Assembly: GCA_965246935.1 (NCBI GenBank)
Contig: CBDFGC010000004.1
Span: 248,001-312,000, forward strand
Source: JAZKFT01 sp965246935
GTDB lineage: Bacteria > Bacteroidota > Bacteroidia > Chitinophagales > Chitinophagaceae
Direction of reading: 5' to 3'
Length of the DNA stretch: 64,000 nucleotides
This document shows, in pieces, positions 1 to 7,929 of the stretch (its first letter is position 1; each line of letters opens with the position of its first letter). The notes beneath the pieces were generated by a model. It was not told the origin of the DNA and did not search any database. It worked only from the letters and a program-made list of their open reading frames with translations. The position numbers and the translations under genes are program-made.

Positions 1-704
1 TTTTCCCGGTCAATATACTGGTAGGTATTTTCATCAAAATCTGCCGGAAAATGGTCTGAATTAAAACGAACTTCCTTACCTGCTTTTTTATACTTGAAAT
101 ACACTGCAATGCTATCAGGTACAGCACCGGGCAAAGGTTTCATTTCAGTAGCTAAATTTTTCCCCTCAGCATAAGGCAAGCAATCTTTCACCGGTAAGTG
201 TAGCAGCACAAAAGCCATTAAGGCAAAGCTGACTAATGTAAAAAAGGATAGCAGGACAATATTTAATTTAGGCCGGAAAAGTGGCTGAATTTTTTGCCAG
301 CCCAATACCAGTACCACACAAAGCACCAGCAGCAGAATATCTTTAATAAATGACTGGCCCGAAGTAATTGGAATACAATCGCCAAAGCACCCACAGCTAT
401 GAAATTTACCGCTGAGGTAGGCATAGCCCGTTAAAAAAGTAAAGAAAATAATAAGCAGCAATAATAAACGGGTAATCCATTTCGGTTTCCAGCCCAGCAG
501 CAATGCCACCCCGGCAAATATTTCAAAAGCGATTATGGCTATTGAAATGGCCAGGCTAAATCTGGGCGCCCAATCCCAGTTCCATTTAGCAAAAAATTCA
601 TCCATTTTATAGCTTAAGCCCAACGGATCGTTTGCCTTTACCAGCCCGCTGAATATAAAAAGCACCCCAACAATAATGCGGGTAATATTAAGTACGATTT
701 TCAT
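1..704 (-). CDS. BT_3928-type DoxX family membrane protein (3' end outside window)
   Basis: The reading frame runs leftwards off the window edge without a stop, so only the N-terminal 234 residues are visible. It starts MKIVLNITRIIVG and shows four to five hydrophobic segments of the DoxX/MauE type, with the family-like stretch FIFSGLVKANDP near residue 18 and a cysteine cluster HSCGCFGDC near residue 105. After the last membrane segment a soluble part begins (around residue 185), as in BT_3928-type proteins, which carry a C-terminal extracytoplasmic domain. These are inner-membrane proteins of unknown exact function, probably redox-related given the cysteines. In many Bacteroidota the gene sits beside DUF1599 and folP, as it does here. 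The family call is from remembered motifs; the function is inferred. Confidence 0.8.
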   Translation of the reverse strand, partial: MKIVLNITRIIVGVLFIFSGLVKANDPLGLSYKMDEFFAKWNWDWAPRFSLAISIAIIAFEIFAGVALLLGWKPKWITRLLLLLIIFFTFLTGYAYLSGKFHSCGCFGDCIPITSGQSFIKDILLLVLCVVLVLGWQKIQPLFRPKLNIVLLSFFTLVSFALMAFVLLHLPVKDCLPYAEGKNLATEMKPLPGAVPDSIAVYFKYKKAGKEVRFNSDHFPADFDENTYQYIDRE

Positions 705-721
705 TCTTTACCTATCATTTT

Positions 722-747
722 AGACGACTGACAACAGACGACAGACC
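722..747. repeat. short 7-bp-period array
   Basis: Four degenerate heptamers (AGACGAC, TGACAAC, AGACGAC, AGACCAT) stand between the DoxX start and the DUF1599 stop. They belong to the class of 7-8 bp arrays seen at several other loci in this window. No other signal was recognised in this spacer. Confidence 0.5.
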
Positions 748-860
748 ATTCACTAAATTACTTAAAACTTCAAATAATACCTTAAATCAAAACAAATTTG
801 AATTGATTTAAAGTTCAGAAACAGCTAAATGAAAGCTAACAATTTTTTTCGACTTCTCAT

Positions 861-899
861 TTAAGAAGCCCCTCCATTGGAGGGGTTTGGGGAGGCTTG
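861..899. repeat. GC-rich palindromic repeat unit, encodes the DUF1599 C-terminus
   Basis: On the plus strand the unit reads AAGCCCCTCC-ATT-GGAGGGG followed by TTTGGGGAGGCTT. Related units lie at 4933-4968 (before rodA) and 12707-12738 (end of the GH3 fusion gene) in the same orientation. Read on the minus strand it gives SPNPSNGGAS and the TAA stop of the DUF1599 gene. It resembles a REP-type or other dispersed palindromic element. Confidence 0.7.
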
Positions 900-1421
900 G
901 ATCAGTGCAAACACCCCGTAATTAATGATGTCGTAATAATTGGCATCCAGCCCTTCACTCATCAGTGTCTGGCCTCCGTTGCGGATAATTTGTTTCATGC
1001 GATACAGTTTTTGCAAAATCAGATCGGTAAAACTTTCCTGGCTCATATCCCGCCAGGCCTCGCCATAATCAGCATTTTTGCGCTGCATCAGTTCCATGGC
1101 TGCGGCTACCTGTTCATTATATAAAATGGCAACCTGTTCTGCAGGCAGGTCCTCTATTTCATCCGTTACCAGCTGTAGTTGTATTAGTCCGATTACCGCA
1201 TAATTAATAATGCCCCGGAATTCATCCGAAATATCATCTGCCACCTGTTGTATACCATTTTCCTGTATCGTTCGGATGCGTTTGGCTTTTATATAAATCT
1301 GGTCGGCAATACTAATGGGCCGCAGCACCCGCCAACTGGTGCCATAGTCAATGGTTTTTTTTAGGAAAATGTTGCGGCAGCCGGAGATTGCTTCCTTGTA
1401 TTGAAGATTGGTATCGGTCAT
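861..1421 (-). CDS. DUF1599 (nucleotide modification associated domain 1) protein
   Basis: This 186-residue protein contains two DUF1599 copies. The first has YKEAISGCRNIFLKKTIDYG (about residues 8-27) followed by SWRVLRP; the second has YNEQVAAAMELMQRKNADYG (about 101-120) followed by EAWRDM. The shared pattern, an acidic helix ending in a DYG turn and a tryptophan, is the family signature. The domain has been linked computationally to nucleotide modification, but no reaction is established. The gene sits head to head with folP, 121 bp from its proposed start. The last 10-12 residues (SPNPSNGGAS) are encoded by a GC-rich palindromic repeat that also supplies the stop, so the native C-terminus was probably replaced or extended by that repeat. 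Confidence 0.85.
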   Translation of the reverse strand: MTDTNLQYKEAISGCRNIFLKKTIDYGTSWRVLRPISIADQIYIKAKRIRTIQENGIQQVADDISDEFRGIINYAVIGLIQLQLVTDEIEDLPAEQVAILYNEQVAAAMELMQRKNADYGEAWRDMSQESFTDLILQKLYRMKQIIRNGGQTLMSEGLDANYYDIINYGVFALIQASPNPSNGGAS

Positions 1422-1495
1422 TGGTGTAAAAATAATTAGTACCGGCTTAATAGGTTTGTAAAATGTGATGTTATTAAAAAATCATCCACTCGTAT

Positions 1496-1536
1496 TTTCT
1501 TCCGGTCTTCCCGACTTTTCCGACTTTCGGACTTTA
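1496..1536. repeat. 8-bp-period array before folP
   Basis: Degenerate octamers of the TCTTCCGG / ACTTTCGG type run up to the proposed folP start. A matching array lies at 9842-9897 between the two ABC transporter genes. If translation began at the upstream ATG (1465), this array would encode a non-conserved leader of 26 residues, which is why the start at 1543 is preferred. Confidence 0.6.
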
Positions 1537-1542
1537 AAATTT

Positions 1543-2364
1543 ATGTATACCCTTAATTGTAAAGGAAAATTACTGCTACTGGATCAACCCATCGTTATGG
1601 GTATCATTAACCTTACCCCTGATAGTTTTTATGCCGGTAGCAGGCGTAATTTAGAAGAAGCTGTACAGCAGGTGGGAAAGATGATCGGACAGGGGGCTGC
1701 CATAGTAGACATCGGCGGCCAAAGCACCCGGCCCGGTGCTGAAATAATTGGTGCTGATGCCGAAGCAGACCGGGTGATTCCCGTTATTGAAGCCATCATT
1801 CAATCTTATCCCAACGCCGTTATTTCTATCGATACTTTTCATGCACTGTTTGCTGCCAAAGCGGTTGCAGCAGGTGCTTCTATAGTCAATGATATAAGTG
1901 GCGGGCAACTGGATAAAAATATGTTGGCAACGGTTGGTACATTACAGGTTCCCTACATCTGCACGCACACCAAAGGCACACCGGCTACCATGCAAAGCCT
2001 GGCTACCTATGCGGATGTGGTGCAGGAAGTATTAGACTATTTTATACAACGCACAGAAGCGTGCCGCCTGGCCGGAATAAATGATGTGATCATTGATCCC
2101 GGTTTCGGTTTTGCCAAAACTATTGCCCACAATTTTACCCTGCTGAAAAATCTGTCTGTATTTAAAATAACAGGTAAACCAATTCTGCTGGGCATTAGCC
2201 GCAAAGCCACTGTTTACAAAACCTTGGGCACTACGCCGGAAGAAGCGTTAAATGGAACAACCGTTTTGAATACCATTGGCCTGCTAAATGGCGCCCATAT
2301 TTTGCGGGTGCATGATGTAAAGGAAGCAGTGGAAGCGGTGAAGTTGGTGAATAGTCAATGGTGA
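1543..2364 (+). CDS. folP: dihydropteroate synthase
   Basis: FolP condenses p-aminobenzoate with 6-hydroxymethyl-7,8-dihydropterin pyrophosphate in folate synthesis. The protein (273 residues from this start) carries the standard sequence of TIM-barrel motifs: VMGIINLTPDSFY near the N-terminus (pterin/pABA loop 1), DIGGQSTRPGA (loop 2), ISIDTFHALFA, VNDISGG, DPGFGFAKT, LLGISRKATVY (phosphate-binding SRK) and a terminal LRVHDVKEA. The ATG at 1543 gives MYTLNCKGKLLLLDQP, the usual family start; the longer frame from 1465 only adds repeat-encoded residues. The last codons (VNSQW, stop) are themselves made of a GTGAATA/GTCAATG heptamer array, so the extreme C-terminus is repeat-derived. The gene is divergent from DUF1599, the usual Bacteroidota arrangement. 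Confidence 0.95.
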   Translation: MYTLNCKGKLLLLDQPIVMGIINLTPDSFYAGSRRNLEEAVQQVGKMIGQGAAIVDIGGQSTRPGAEIIGADAEADRVIPVIEAIIQSYPNAVISIDTFHALFAAKAVAAGASIVNDISGGQLDKNMLATVGTLQVPYICTHTKGTPATMQSLATYADVVQEVLDYFIQRTEACRLAGINDVIIDPGFGFAKTIAHNFTLLKNLSVFKITGKPILLGISRKATVYKTLGTTPEEALNGTTVLNTIGLLNGAHILRVHDVKEAVEAVKLVNSQW

Positions 2365-2376
2365 GTGGTGAATGAG
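2347..2376. repeat. heptamer array overlapping the folP stop
   Basis: Units GTGAATA, GTCAATG, GTGAGTG, GTGAATG follow each other at exact 7-bp spacing. A second array of the same family in inverted orientation lies at 2487-2520. The folP stop codon (TGA, 2362-2364) is inside the first array. The 266-bp spacer to mrdA holds nothing else I recognise apart from a T-rich stretch near 2570. Confidence 0.7.
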
Positions 2377-2486
2377 TTCAAAACTGTTTGACTTGCATTA
2401 CTGCTATGTATTTTTTACAGCTTCTTTTTGGGAGATAGTATTCAGACAAAGCTCATTAATTATTTTAAACGCCGAACCGCATCATT

Positions 2487-2520
2487 ATTCACTATTGACG
2501 ATTCACGAATATCATTCACG
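2487..2520. repeat. inverted copy of the GTGAATC/GTCAATC heptamer array
   Basis: On the minus strand the units read GTGAATG, GTGAATC, GTCAATA, GTGAATA with a small interruption. It faces the array that overlaps the folP stop, so folP mRNA read-through could fold the two together. Confidence 0.6.
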
Positions 2521-2630
2521 ACCGTGTTAACAACCGCCATTTTACACACCTGCCCCTAAATTCACGATTCTTTTTTTTACGGCGATTATTTCATTTCTAC
2601 ATTCGCAGCTCTTTCGTTTTCCCCTTTTAC

Positions 2631-4793
2631 ATGATTGATTATCACTCTATCCGGAGCCGGGTTATCCGGGTTATTTTCGGCGCAGCCCTACTGGTTATCG
2701 TAGGGCGTTTGTTCTTTTTACAAATAATGAGCGACTGGCCCGACGCAAACCAGGCCATTTACCGTAAAGTGGTGTATCCACCCCGTGGCCTGGTGTACGA
2801 CCGCCATGGTAAAATAATTTTAGACAATACAACCCTGTTTGATCTGGTAGTAATTCCGGCACTATTAAAAGGTGTTGACACTGCATCCGTTTGTAATATA
2901 ATAGGTATTGATACAGCTGAATTTCACAAACGCGTTATTAATGCGATTGTTAAAAATGGCCGATACCGTCCTACCATTTTTGAACCATTGCTAAATGATA
3001 ACCGTTATGCACGCCTGAACGAAAATTTGTATAAGATTCAACCGGGGTTTGAACTGTTAGCCAGGCCGGTGCGCAAATACCCCTACGATGCTGCCGGTCC
3101 TATGTTTGGCTACCTGGGCGAAGTAGATAGTAACTTTTTAAGAAAGCACGAAGGCGAAGGCTATAGCCTGGGCGACTACACCGGCATTGACGGCATTGAG
3201 AAAACTTACGAGAAAGTATTGACCGGGCAACGGGGCATTCAGTACTGGCTACGTGACCGATTTAACCGGCCCACGCAACGGTACGAGGAAGGGAAATATG
3301 ATACGATGGCCGTATCCGGTAGTACCATGTACTCGTCACTGGATATGGGATTGCAGGAATTAGGCGAACGGTTAATGACTAATAAGCTGGGTTCTATCAT
3401 CGCTATTGATCCGAAAACAGGTGGAATACTCTGTATTGTAAGCGGCCCTGGTTATAAACCTTCCTTGCTTACCGGCTCCGAACGGCGTAAACATTATAAC
3501 GAATTGCTCCGTGATCCTAAACTACCACTACTTAACCGGGCTGTAAGTGCGGCCTATTCCCCTGGTTCGACCTTTAAAACCTTACAGGCATTGGTAGGTT
3601 TGCAGGAAGGTGTTATCAGAACGGATTTTAAAGTTACGTGCCACGGCGCTTTTTACGGATGTGGTGCCGGACGGCCACAGAAGTGCCTGGATTTTGGAAC
3701 GTTTGATTTAAGGGGCGCTATTACCGTATCGGACAATACCTATTTTGCTACCGTAATGCAGCGGGTAATTGACAATCCGATTTTTCCTACGGTTGATAGC
3801 AGCTTGTCTTCCTGGGATAAGTACATGTCGGCTTTTGGGCTGGGCCATAGATTAGGTGTGGATATACCTGCCGAAGTAACCGGTTTTATACCTACGCCTG
3901 CTTATTTCAATAAAGCGTATGGTAAAGGCAACTGGGGTTTTTGCCGCTTCCGCAGTTGCAGCATCGGCCAGGGTGAGGTAAATACAACCCCGCTACAGGT
4001 GGCTAATGAAATGGCCTACATTGCCAATAAGGGGTACTATCATATTCCGCATGTAATAGACAGTATCGCCGGTGGCGATAATTTTGGCCTGCTGGAAAAA
4101 TACAAGGAAAAGCATCGGGCCGTGGATATAAGTGACAGCGTTTTTGAAGCGGTACATGATGGTATGCAAGGGGTAATGGAAACGGGTACGGGCCGGGGCG
4201 CCAAAGTACCAGGCATTACCGTTTGCGGCAAAACGGGTACGGTGGAAAACTATGGCAGAGGTGGTGTAAAAAGACCTAACCATGGTTTTTTTGCCGCATT
4301 TGCCCCCAGGGAAAATCCACGGATAGCCATTATGTGCGTAACACAGAATAGCGGTCGTTTCGGTGGCACTTATGCAGCGCCTATCGTTAGCCTGATGATC
4401 GAAAAATATTTAAAAGATTCCATTACTGATAAAGCCCGCCTTGCACGGGCCAAACAACTGGAGGAACTGAACCTGATTCCGGATTTTATTTATACAGATT
4501 ACAAACACCAGGATTCTCTTGACCACCGTAAGGATACAGCCTATTTGATACGCAAAGGCTACTTAAAGGGCAGTGTGGATACAGCAGCCGTCCGAATTAA
4601 AAAAGAAAAAGAGCAGCAAGCGAAAAAAGATAAGGAGGCAAAAGAAGAAGCAAGGAAAAAGGAAACAGGTAACAAGGATACAAGTGATAAAAAGAAAGAT
4701 AACGAAGACATCCGCCGCGAAAATAATCCGGCTGCTACAGACGACAGAAAGCGAAAACCAAACGGGAACAGTAAGCAGGACACTACCAGGTAA
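2631..4793 (+). CDS. mrdA: penicillin-binding protein 2 (elongasome transpeptidase)
   Basis: This 720-residue class B PBP crosslinks lateral-wall peptidoglycan together with RodA. A single N-terminal membrane anchor spans about residues 10-32, followed by the dimerisation/pedestal domain (PRGLVYDR near 51) and the transpeptidase domain. The three catalytic motifs are visible: S313-T-F-K316, S367-D-N369 and K534-T-G536. After about residue 600 the protein ends in a long, highly charged Lys/Glu/Asp-rich tail, which is unusual for PBP2 and probably disordered in the periplasm. The ATG at 2631 gives the normal short cytoplasmic N-terminus. rodA follows 180 bp downstream on the same strand; mreBCD are not in the window. 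Confidence 0.95.
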   Translation: MIDYHSIRSRVIRVIFGAALLVIVGRLFFLQIMSDWPDANQAIYRKVVYPPRGLVYDRHGKIILDNTTLFDLVVIPALLKGVDTASVCNIIGIDTAEFHKRVINAIVKNGRYRPTIFEPLLNDNRYARLNENLYKIQPGFELLARPVRKYPYDAAGPMFGYLGEVDSNFLRKHEGEGYSLGDYTGIDGIEKTYEKVLTGQRGIQYWLRDRFNRPTQRYEEGKYDTMAVSGSTMYSSLDMGLQELGERLMTNKLGSIIAIDPKTGGILCIVSGPGYKPSLLTGSERRKHYNELLRDPKLPLLNRAVSAAYSPGSTFKTLQALVGLQEGVIRTDFKVTCHGAFYGCGAGRPQKCLDFGTFDLRGAITVSDNTYFATVMQRVIDNPIFPTVDSSLSSWDKYMSAFGLGHRLGVDIPAEVTGFIPTPAYFNKAYGKGNWGFCRFRSCSIGQGEVNTTPLQVANEMAYIANKGYYHIPHVIDSIAGGDNFGLLEKYKEKHRAVDISDSVFEAVHDGMQGVMETGTGRGAKVPGITVCGKTGTVENYGRGGVKRPNHGFFAAFAPRENPRIAIMCVTQNSGRFGGTYAAPIVSLMIEKYLKDSITDKARLARAKQLEELNLIPDFIYTDYKHQDSLDHRKDTAYLIRKGYLKGSVDTAAVRIKKEKEQQAKKDKEAKEEARKKETGNKDTSDKKKDNEDIRRENNPAATDDRKRKPNGNSKQDTTR

Positions 4794-4932
4794 AAGGGAG
4801 AGTCCTGCCACGGCGGGCTTCGCTCCCATAGCACCGCTGCCCCCAACGGGGTGGGAAACGAAAAAGATTGAGACAAAGATTAAAAAGAAAAGAATTCCTA
4901 ATTATAAATTAAGTTTAAAATTCCACGGTTTT

Positions 4933-4968
4933 AAGCCTCCCCCGTTGGGAGAGGTTTGGTGGGGGCTT
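4933..4968. repeat. GC-rich palindromic repeat directly before rodA
   Basis: The unit (AAGCCTCCCC... TTGGGAGAGGTTTGG... GGGGGCTT) matches the copy at 861-899 in order and orientation and ends 5 bp before the rodA ATG at 4974. It lies in the mrdA-rodA spacer, which otherwise holds a second GC-rich palindrome-like patch near 4842-4858 (CCCCAACGGGG). Confidence 0.65.
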
Positions 4969-4973
4969 CACAC

Positions 4974-6314
4974 ATGAACCAACAACAAGCAATTATTTCC
5001 AGGGGCATTAACTGGGCTATCTTATGGCTGTACCTGCTACTGGTAGGCATAGGCTTTATCGCCATTTTTTCAGTGGAGCATAAGCCGGATGAAAACGTAT
5101 GGCTTACGCTTACCTCATTCAAAAACAATTACTCCAAGCAATTACTGTTTATTGGTATCGGTCTGGCCATCGGGTCGTTCATCCTCCTGATGGACAGCAA
5201 GTTCTTTACCGCTACCAGTAATTTATTATATGCGGTCGGCATTTTGCTGATGCTGGCCACTTTTGTAATTGGTAAAGAAATTAAAGGTAGCAAAAGCTGG
5301 ATTCCGCTTGGCTTTATGAATCTGCAACCAGCGGAATTGTGCAAAATTTTCGTGGCGCTGGCCCTCAGTAAATACCTCAGCCGCAGCGATACTGACTTTA
5401 AAAAACCAAAGAGCCAACTAATTGCAGCCGCACTCATTTTTACCCCGGCCGTTATTTCCATTGCCCAGCACGAAACCGGGCTGTCGCTGGTTTATTTTAC
5501 ATTTATTATTGTACTGTACCGGGAGGGTCTGCCACCGGGCTATCTTATTGGTGCAACAGCACTGGGGGTACTGTTTGTAGCAAGCCTGATAGTAGATGAA
5601 AAAAAACTGTTTTACGCCCTCTGTATTATTGCCGGCCTGGTACTGCTTTTCCTGCGGCGCCGTATCCGGCGAAGTAAATTACTGCTTGTTTACGTCATTG
5701 CCGGGTGGGCTTTCAGCGTAGGCGTACAGCGTGTAGCCGTGCCTTACATGCTCAACCATGCTTTTGAGTGCTACCAAAGTCAGCGCATTTTGAGCATGGT
5801 GGGCAAGGAGTACGATTGTAGTAAAAACAAGCATACGAATACTGCTGCTGATGCAACCAAACCGCTTAAAAAAACGGATGACTATAATGTAAACCAGTCT
5901 AAAATAGCTATTGGCAGTGGTGGTATGTGGGGCAAAGGTTTTTTAAAAGGCACACAAACCCAGGGCGATTATGTACCGGAACAGCATACCGATTTCATAT
6001 TTACCGCTATTGCCGAAAGCTTTGGTTTCTGGGGCAGTTTGCTATTGATCGGAATTTATGCAGCGCTGCTCATGCTGATTATTCATGTGGCTGAGCGGCA
6101 ACGCAGCCTGTACAGCCGTATTTATGCGTACTGCGTGGCCAGCATTATCTTTTTTCATGTAATGGTAAATATGTGCATGACCATTGGCCTGGCACCTGTG
6201 ATCGGCATCCCGCTGCCACTGCTCAGCTATGGCGGATCATCGCTGCTTACGTTTACCATTCTTATTTTTATATTAGTTCGGCTGGATGCCGACAGGCAGG
6301 TTGTATTGCGGTAA
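4974..6314 (+). CDS. rodA: RodA, SEDS peptidoglycan glycosyltransferase
   Basis: RodA is the multi-pass SEDS polymerase that partners with PBP2 in cell elongation. The protein (446 residues from this ATG) shows about ten hydrophobic segments, the KSWIPLGFMNLQPAELCKI block near residue 105, the conserved EQHTDFIFTAIAESFGFWG stretch near 335 and the C-terminal GIPLPLLSYGGSSLLT signature. A hydrophilic extracytoplasmic insert lies around residues 260-310 and makes the protein longer than the roughly 370 residues of proteobacterial RodA, as is common in Bacteroidota. Start at 4974 (MNQQQ) is preferred over 4956, because the six extra residues come from the repeat edge. It follows mrdA, so the two probably form one unit. 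Confidence 0.93.
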   Translation: MNQQQAIISRGINWAILWLYLLLVGIGFIAIFSVEHKPDENVWLTLTSFKNNYSKQLLFIGIGLAIGSFILLMDSKFFTATSNLLYAVGILLMLATFVIGKEIKGSKSWIPLGFMNLQPAELCKIFVALALSKYLSRSDTDFKKPKSQLIAAALIFTPAVISIAQHETGLSLVYFTFIIVLYREGLPPGYLIGATALGVLFVASLIVDEKKLFYALCIIAGLVLLFLRRRIRRSKLLLVYVIAGWAFSVGVQRVAVPYMLNHAFECYQSQRILSMVGKEYDCSKNKHTNTAADATKPLKKTDDYNVNQSKIAIGSGGMWGKGFLKGTQTQGDYVPEQHTDFIFTAIAESFGFWGSLLLIGIYAALLMLIIHVAERQRSLYSRIYAYCVASIIFFHVMVNMCMTIGLAPVIGIPLPLLSYGGSSLLTFTILIFILVRLDADRQVVLR

Positions 6315-6588
6315 TACCTCACCCCGTCCCCTCTCCATCCCCCATGGCGGATTAGAGAGGATTGCCTCTGTGGAGTATGCATCACAGAAGAGAACAACGG
6401 GTTCAAAAGAATCAAATCCTTTTAACAGTTTACAAAGTTCCAGCAGCAATAATCCACCACCCGAAAGCAATAGGCAAAGCTCGAATAGCAGGGAGCCGCC
6501 AGTGAATAACATTTATGAAATCCCTATAGAGGCACCCTTCTCTGTCCCGTGGAGAAGGGTTGGGGATGAGGTGTATATATTTGCTCCT
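6315..6588. repeat. inverted pair of palindromic repeat units ahead of the MBL gene
   Basis: The left unit begins ACCTCACCCCGTCCCCTCTCC (about 6317) and the right unit ends GGAGAAGGGTTGGGGATGAGGT (about 6550-6571). Their outer ends are inverted copies of each other, enclosing about 200 bp with no recognisable gene. The layout resembles a small non-autonomous element. The frame upstream of the MBL start stays open through it, creating a false 101-codon extension. Confidence 0.5.
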
Positions 6589-7335
6589 ATGGCTACCATC
6601 ATCCCACTTTCTGAAGGCTCCTTTACCATTGACAAAACCAAAATTTTTGTTCCCTTCAATGAGGAACAGGACGACCTGCAGAAGCGGGCTACCGGCAGTC
6701 TGTTAGTAGAAGTGCAGCCTTTTTGCCTCGTTACGGAAAAGCATGTTATTCTCATAGATACCGGCCTGGGATTCAGCAAAAACGGCAAGCTGCAAATACA
6801 CACTAATTTAATAGAAAACGGTATCCAACCCGAGCAGGTAACCAAAGTATTGCTTAGCCATTTGCATAAAGACCATGCAGGCGGTATCAGCCGGCAAACC
6901 ATCACCGGGCGGAACATTCCGGCTTTTCCCAATGCTACCTATTATGTACAAAAAAGAGAGTTTGATTATGGTGAACGAACCAGTTATCCATCCTTTGTAA
7001 CCGAGGAGTTTGAAGGCCTGGCCGACAGCCCGCAGGTGCATTGGCTAAATGAAGACAAAGGCACCATCGAAGGATTTATCCGGTATGAAGTAACCGGCGC
7101 CCATAGCCCATACCACCAGGTATTCTGGATAACGGACGATCATACAACCTACTTTTTTGGAGCCGACGATGCACCGCAGTTAGGGCAGATGAAAAGCCGT
7201 TTTGTAGCCAAGTACGATTACGATGGTAAAAAGTGTATGGAACTTCGCCATCAATGGTGGCAGCAGGGGAATAAAGAGGGCTGGATATTTTTGTTTTATC
7301 ATGATGTAAAAGCACCTGTTTACACGCCCTTGTAA
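6589..7335 (+). CDS. metallo-beta-lactamase fold hydrolase
   Basis: The 248-residue protein starts MATIIPLSEGSFTIDKTK and has the MBL-fold metal motif as LLSHLHKDHAGGI (HxHxDH, about residues 85-97), preceded by the strand VILIDTGLGF and followed by AHSPYHQVF and FFGADDAPQ, which supply the later His and Asp ligands. Members of this superfamily are hydrolases such as lactonases or thioesterases; the substrate here cannot be assigned. No signal peptide is visible, so it is probably cytoplasmic. The longer open frame back to 6286 runs through two palindromic repeat units and is not conserved-looking, hence the start at 6589. Confidence 0.85.
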   Translation: MATIIPLSEGSFTIDKTKIFVPFNEEQDDLQKRATGSLLVEVQPFCLVTEKHVILIDTGLGFSKNGKLQIHTNLIENGIQPEQVTKVLLSHLHKDHAGGISRQTITGRNIPAFPNATYYVQKREFDYGERTSYPSFVTEEFEGLADSPQVHWLNEDKGTIEGFIRYEVTGAHSPYHQVFWITDDHTTYFFGADDAPQLGQMKSRFVAKYDYDGKKCMELRHQWWQQGNKEGWIFLFYHDVKAPVYTPL

Positions 7336-7402
7336 TTTATCCTGAAAAGACCTGATTTACACCCTTATCTGCTAAACCTGAAATAATAATTACTGTTTTA
7401 AA

Positions 7403-7852
7403 ATGACCATTACCTGGCAATTAAGAGCATTCAACGACTTATCAAATGAAGAATTATATGCACTGTTGCGATTGCGCAGCGAAGTATTTGTCGTAGAACA
7501 AAATTGTGTGTTTTTGGACATGGACAACAAGGATCAGCACTGCCTGCACCTGCTTGGCTGGCAGGATAATCAATTAGCTGCCTGCGCCCGTATTGTACCG
7601 GCAGGTATCACCTTTACAGAAGCATCAGTTGGACGGGTGGTGACGGCGCCTTTTGCAAGAGGCATGGGTTTAGGAAGAGCGTTAATGCAAACCGCCATGG
7701 ATCATTTATACAACCTGTATGGCCAGGTGCCGGTATATATAGGCGCTCAACAGCACCTGCAAACTTTTTATACTACTCTGGGCTTTGAGGCTACCGGCCA
7801 GCCGTATGATGAAGATGGTATTATGCACATCGAAATGCTAAAGCCTGCCTGA
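7403..7852 (+). CDS. elaA: ElaA-type GNAT N-acetyltransferase
   Basis: This 149-residue protein matches the ElaA branch of the GNAT family. An N-terminal LYALLRLRSEVFVVEQNC segment is followed by the family signature with aspartates (FLDMDNKDQHCLHLLGW), then CARIVPAG and the acetyl-CoA pyrophosphate loop GRVVTAPFARGMGLGRALM (about residues 73-91). The C-terminal GFEATGQPYDEDGIMHIEM also fits ElaA. It is predicted to transfer acetyl from acetyl-CoA to an amine; the physiological substrate of ElaA proteins is not known. It stands alone, 67 bp after the MBL gene on the same strand, with no obvious terminator between. Confidence 0.88.
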   Translation: MTITWQLRAFNDLSNEELYALLRLRSEVFVVEQNCVFLDMDNKDQHCLHLLGWQDNQLAACARIVPAGITFTEASVGRVVTAPFARGMGLGRALMQTAMDHLYNLYGQVPVYIGAQQHLQTFYTTLGFEATGQPYDEDGIMHIEMLKPA

Positions 7853-7929
7853 CGAATGATGTGCACAATCCATTGCCGGCTATTGCTTTGGTAATCGCAA
7901 AGTATTTTCTTTGCCGAAATCTTTCCTGT

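Noticed and set aside
1465..1542. N-terminal extension of folP from the ATG at 1465
   Set aside because: These 26 codons come from an 8-bp array and do not resemble any dihydropteroate synthase start; the ATG at 1543 gives the family N-terminus.
6286..6588. 101-codon extension of the MBL gene
   Set aside because: Runs through two palindromic repeat units; low-complexity Ser/Asn/Pro sequence and no signal peptide.
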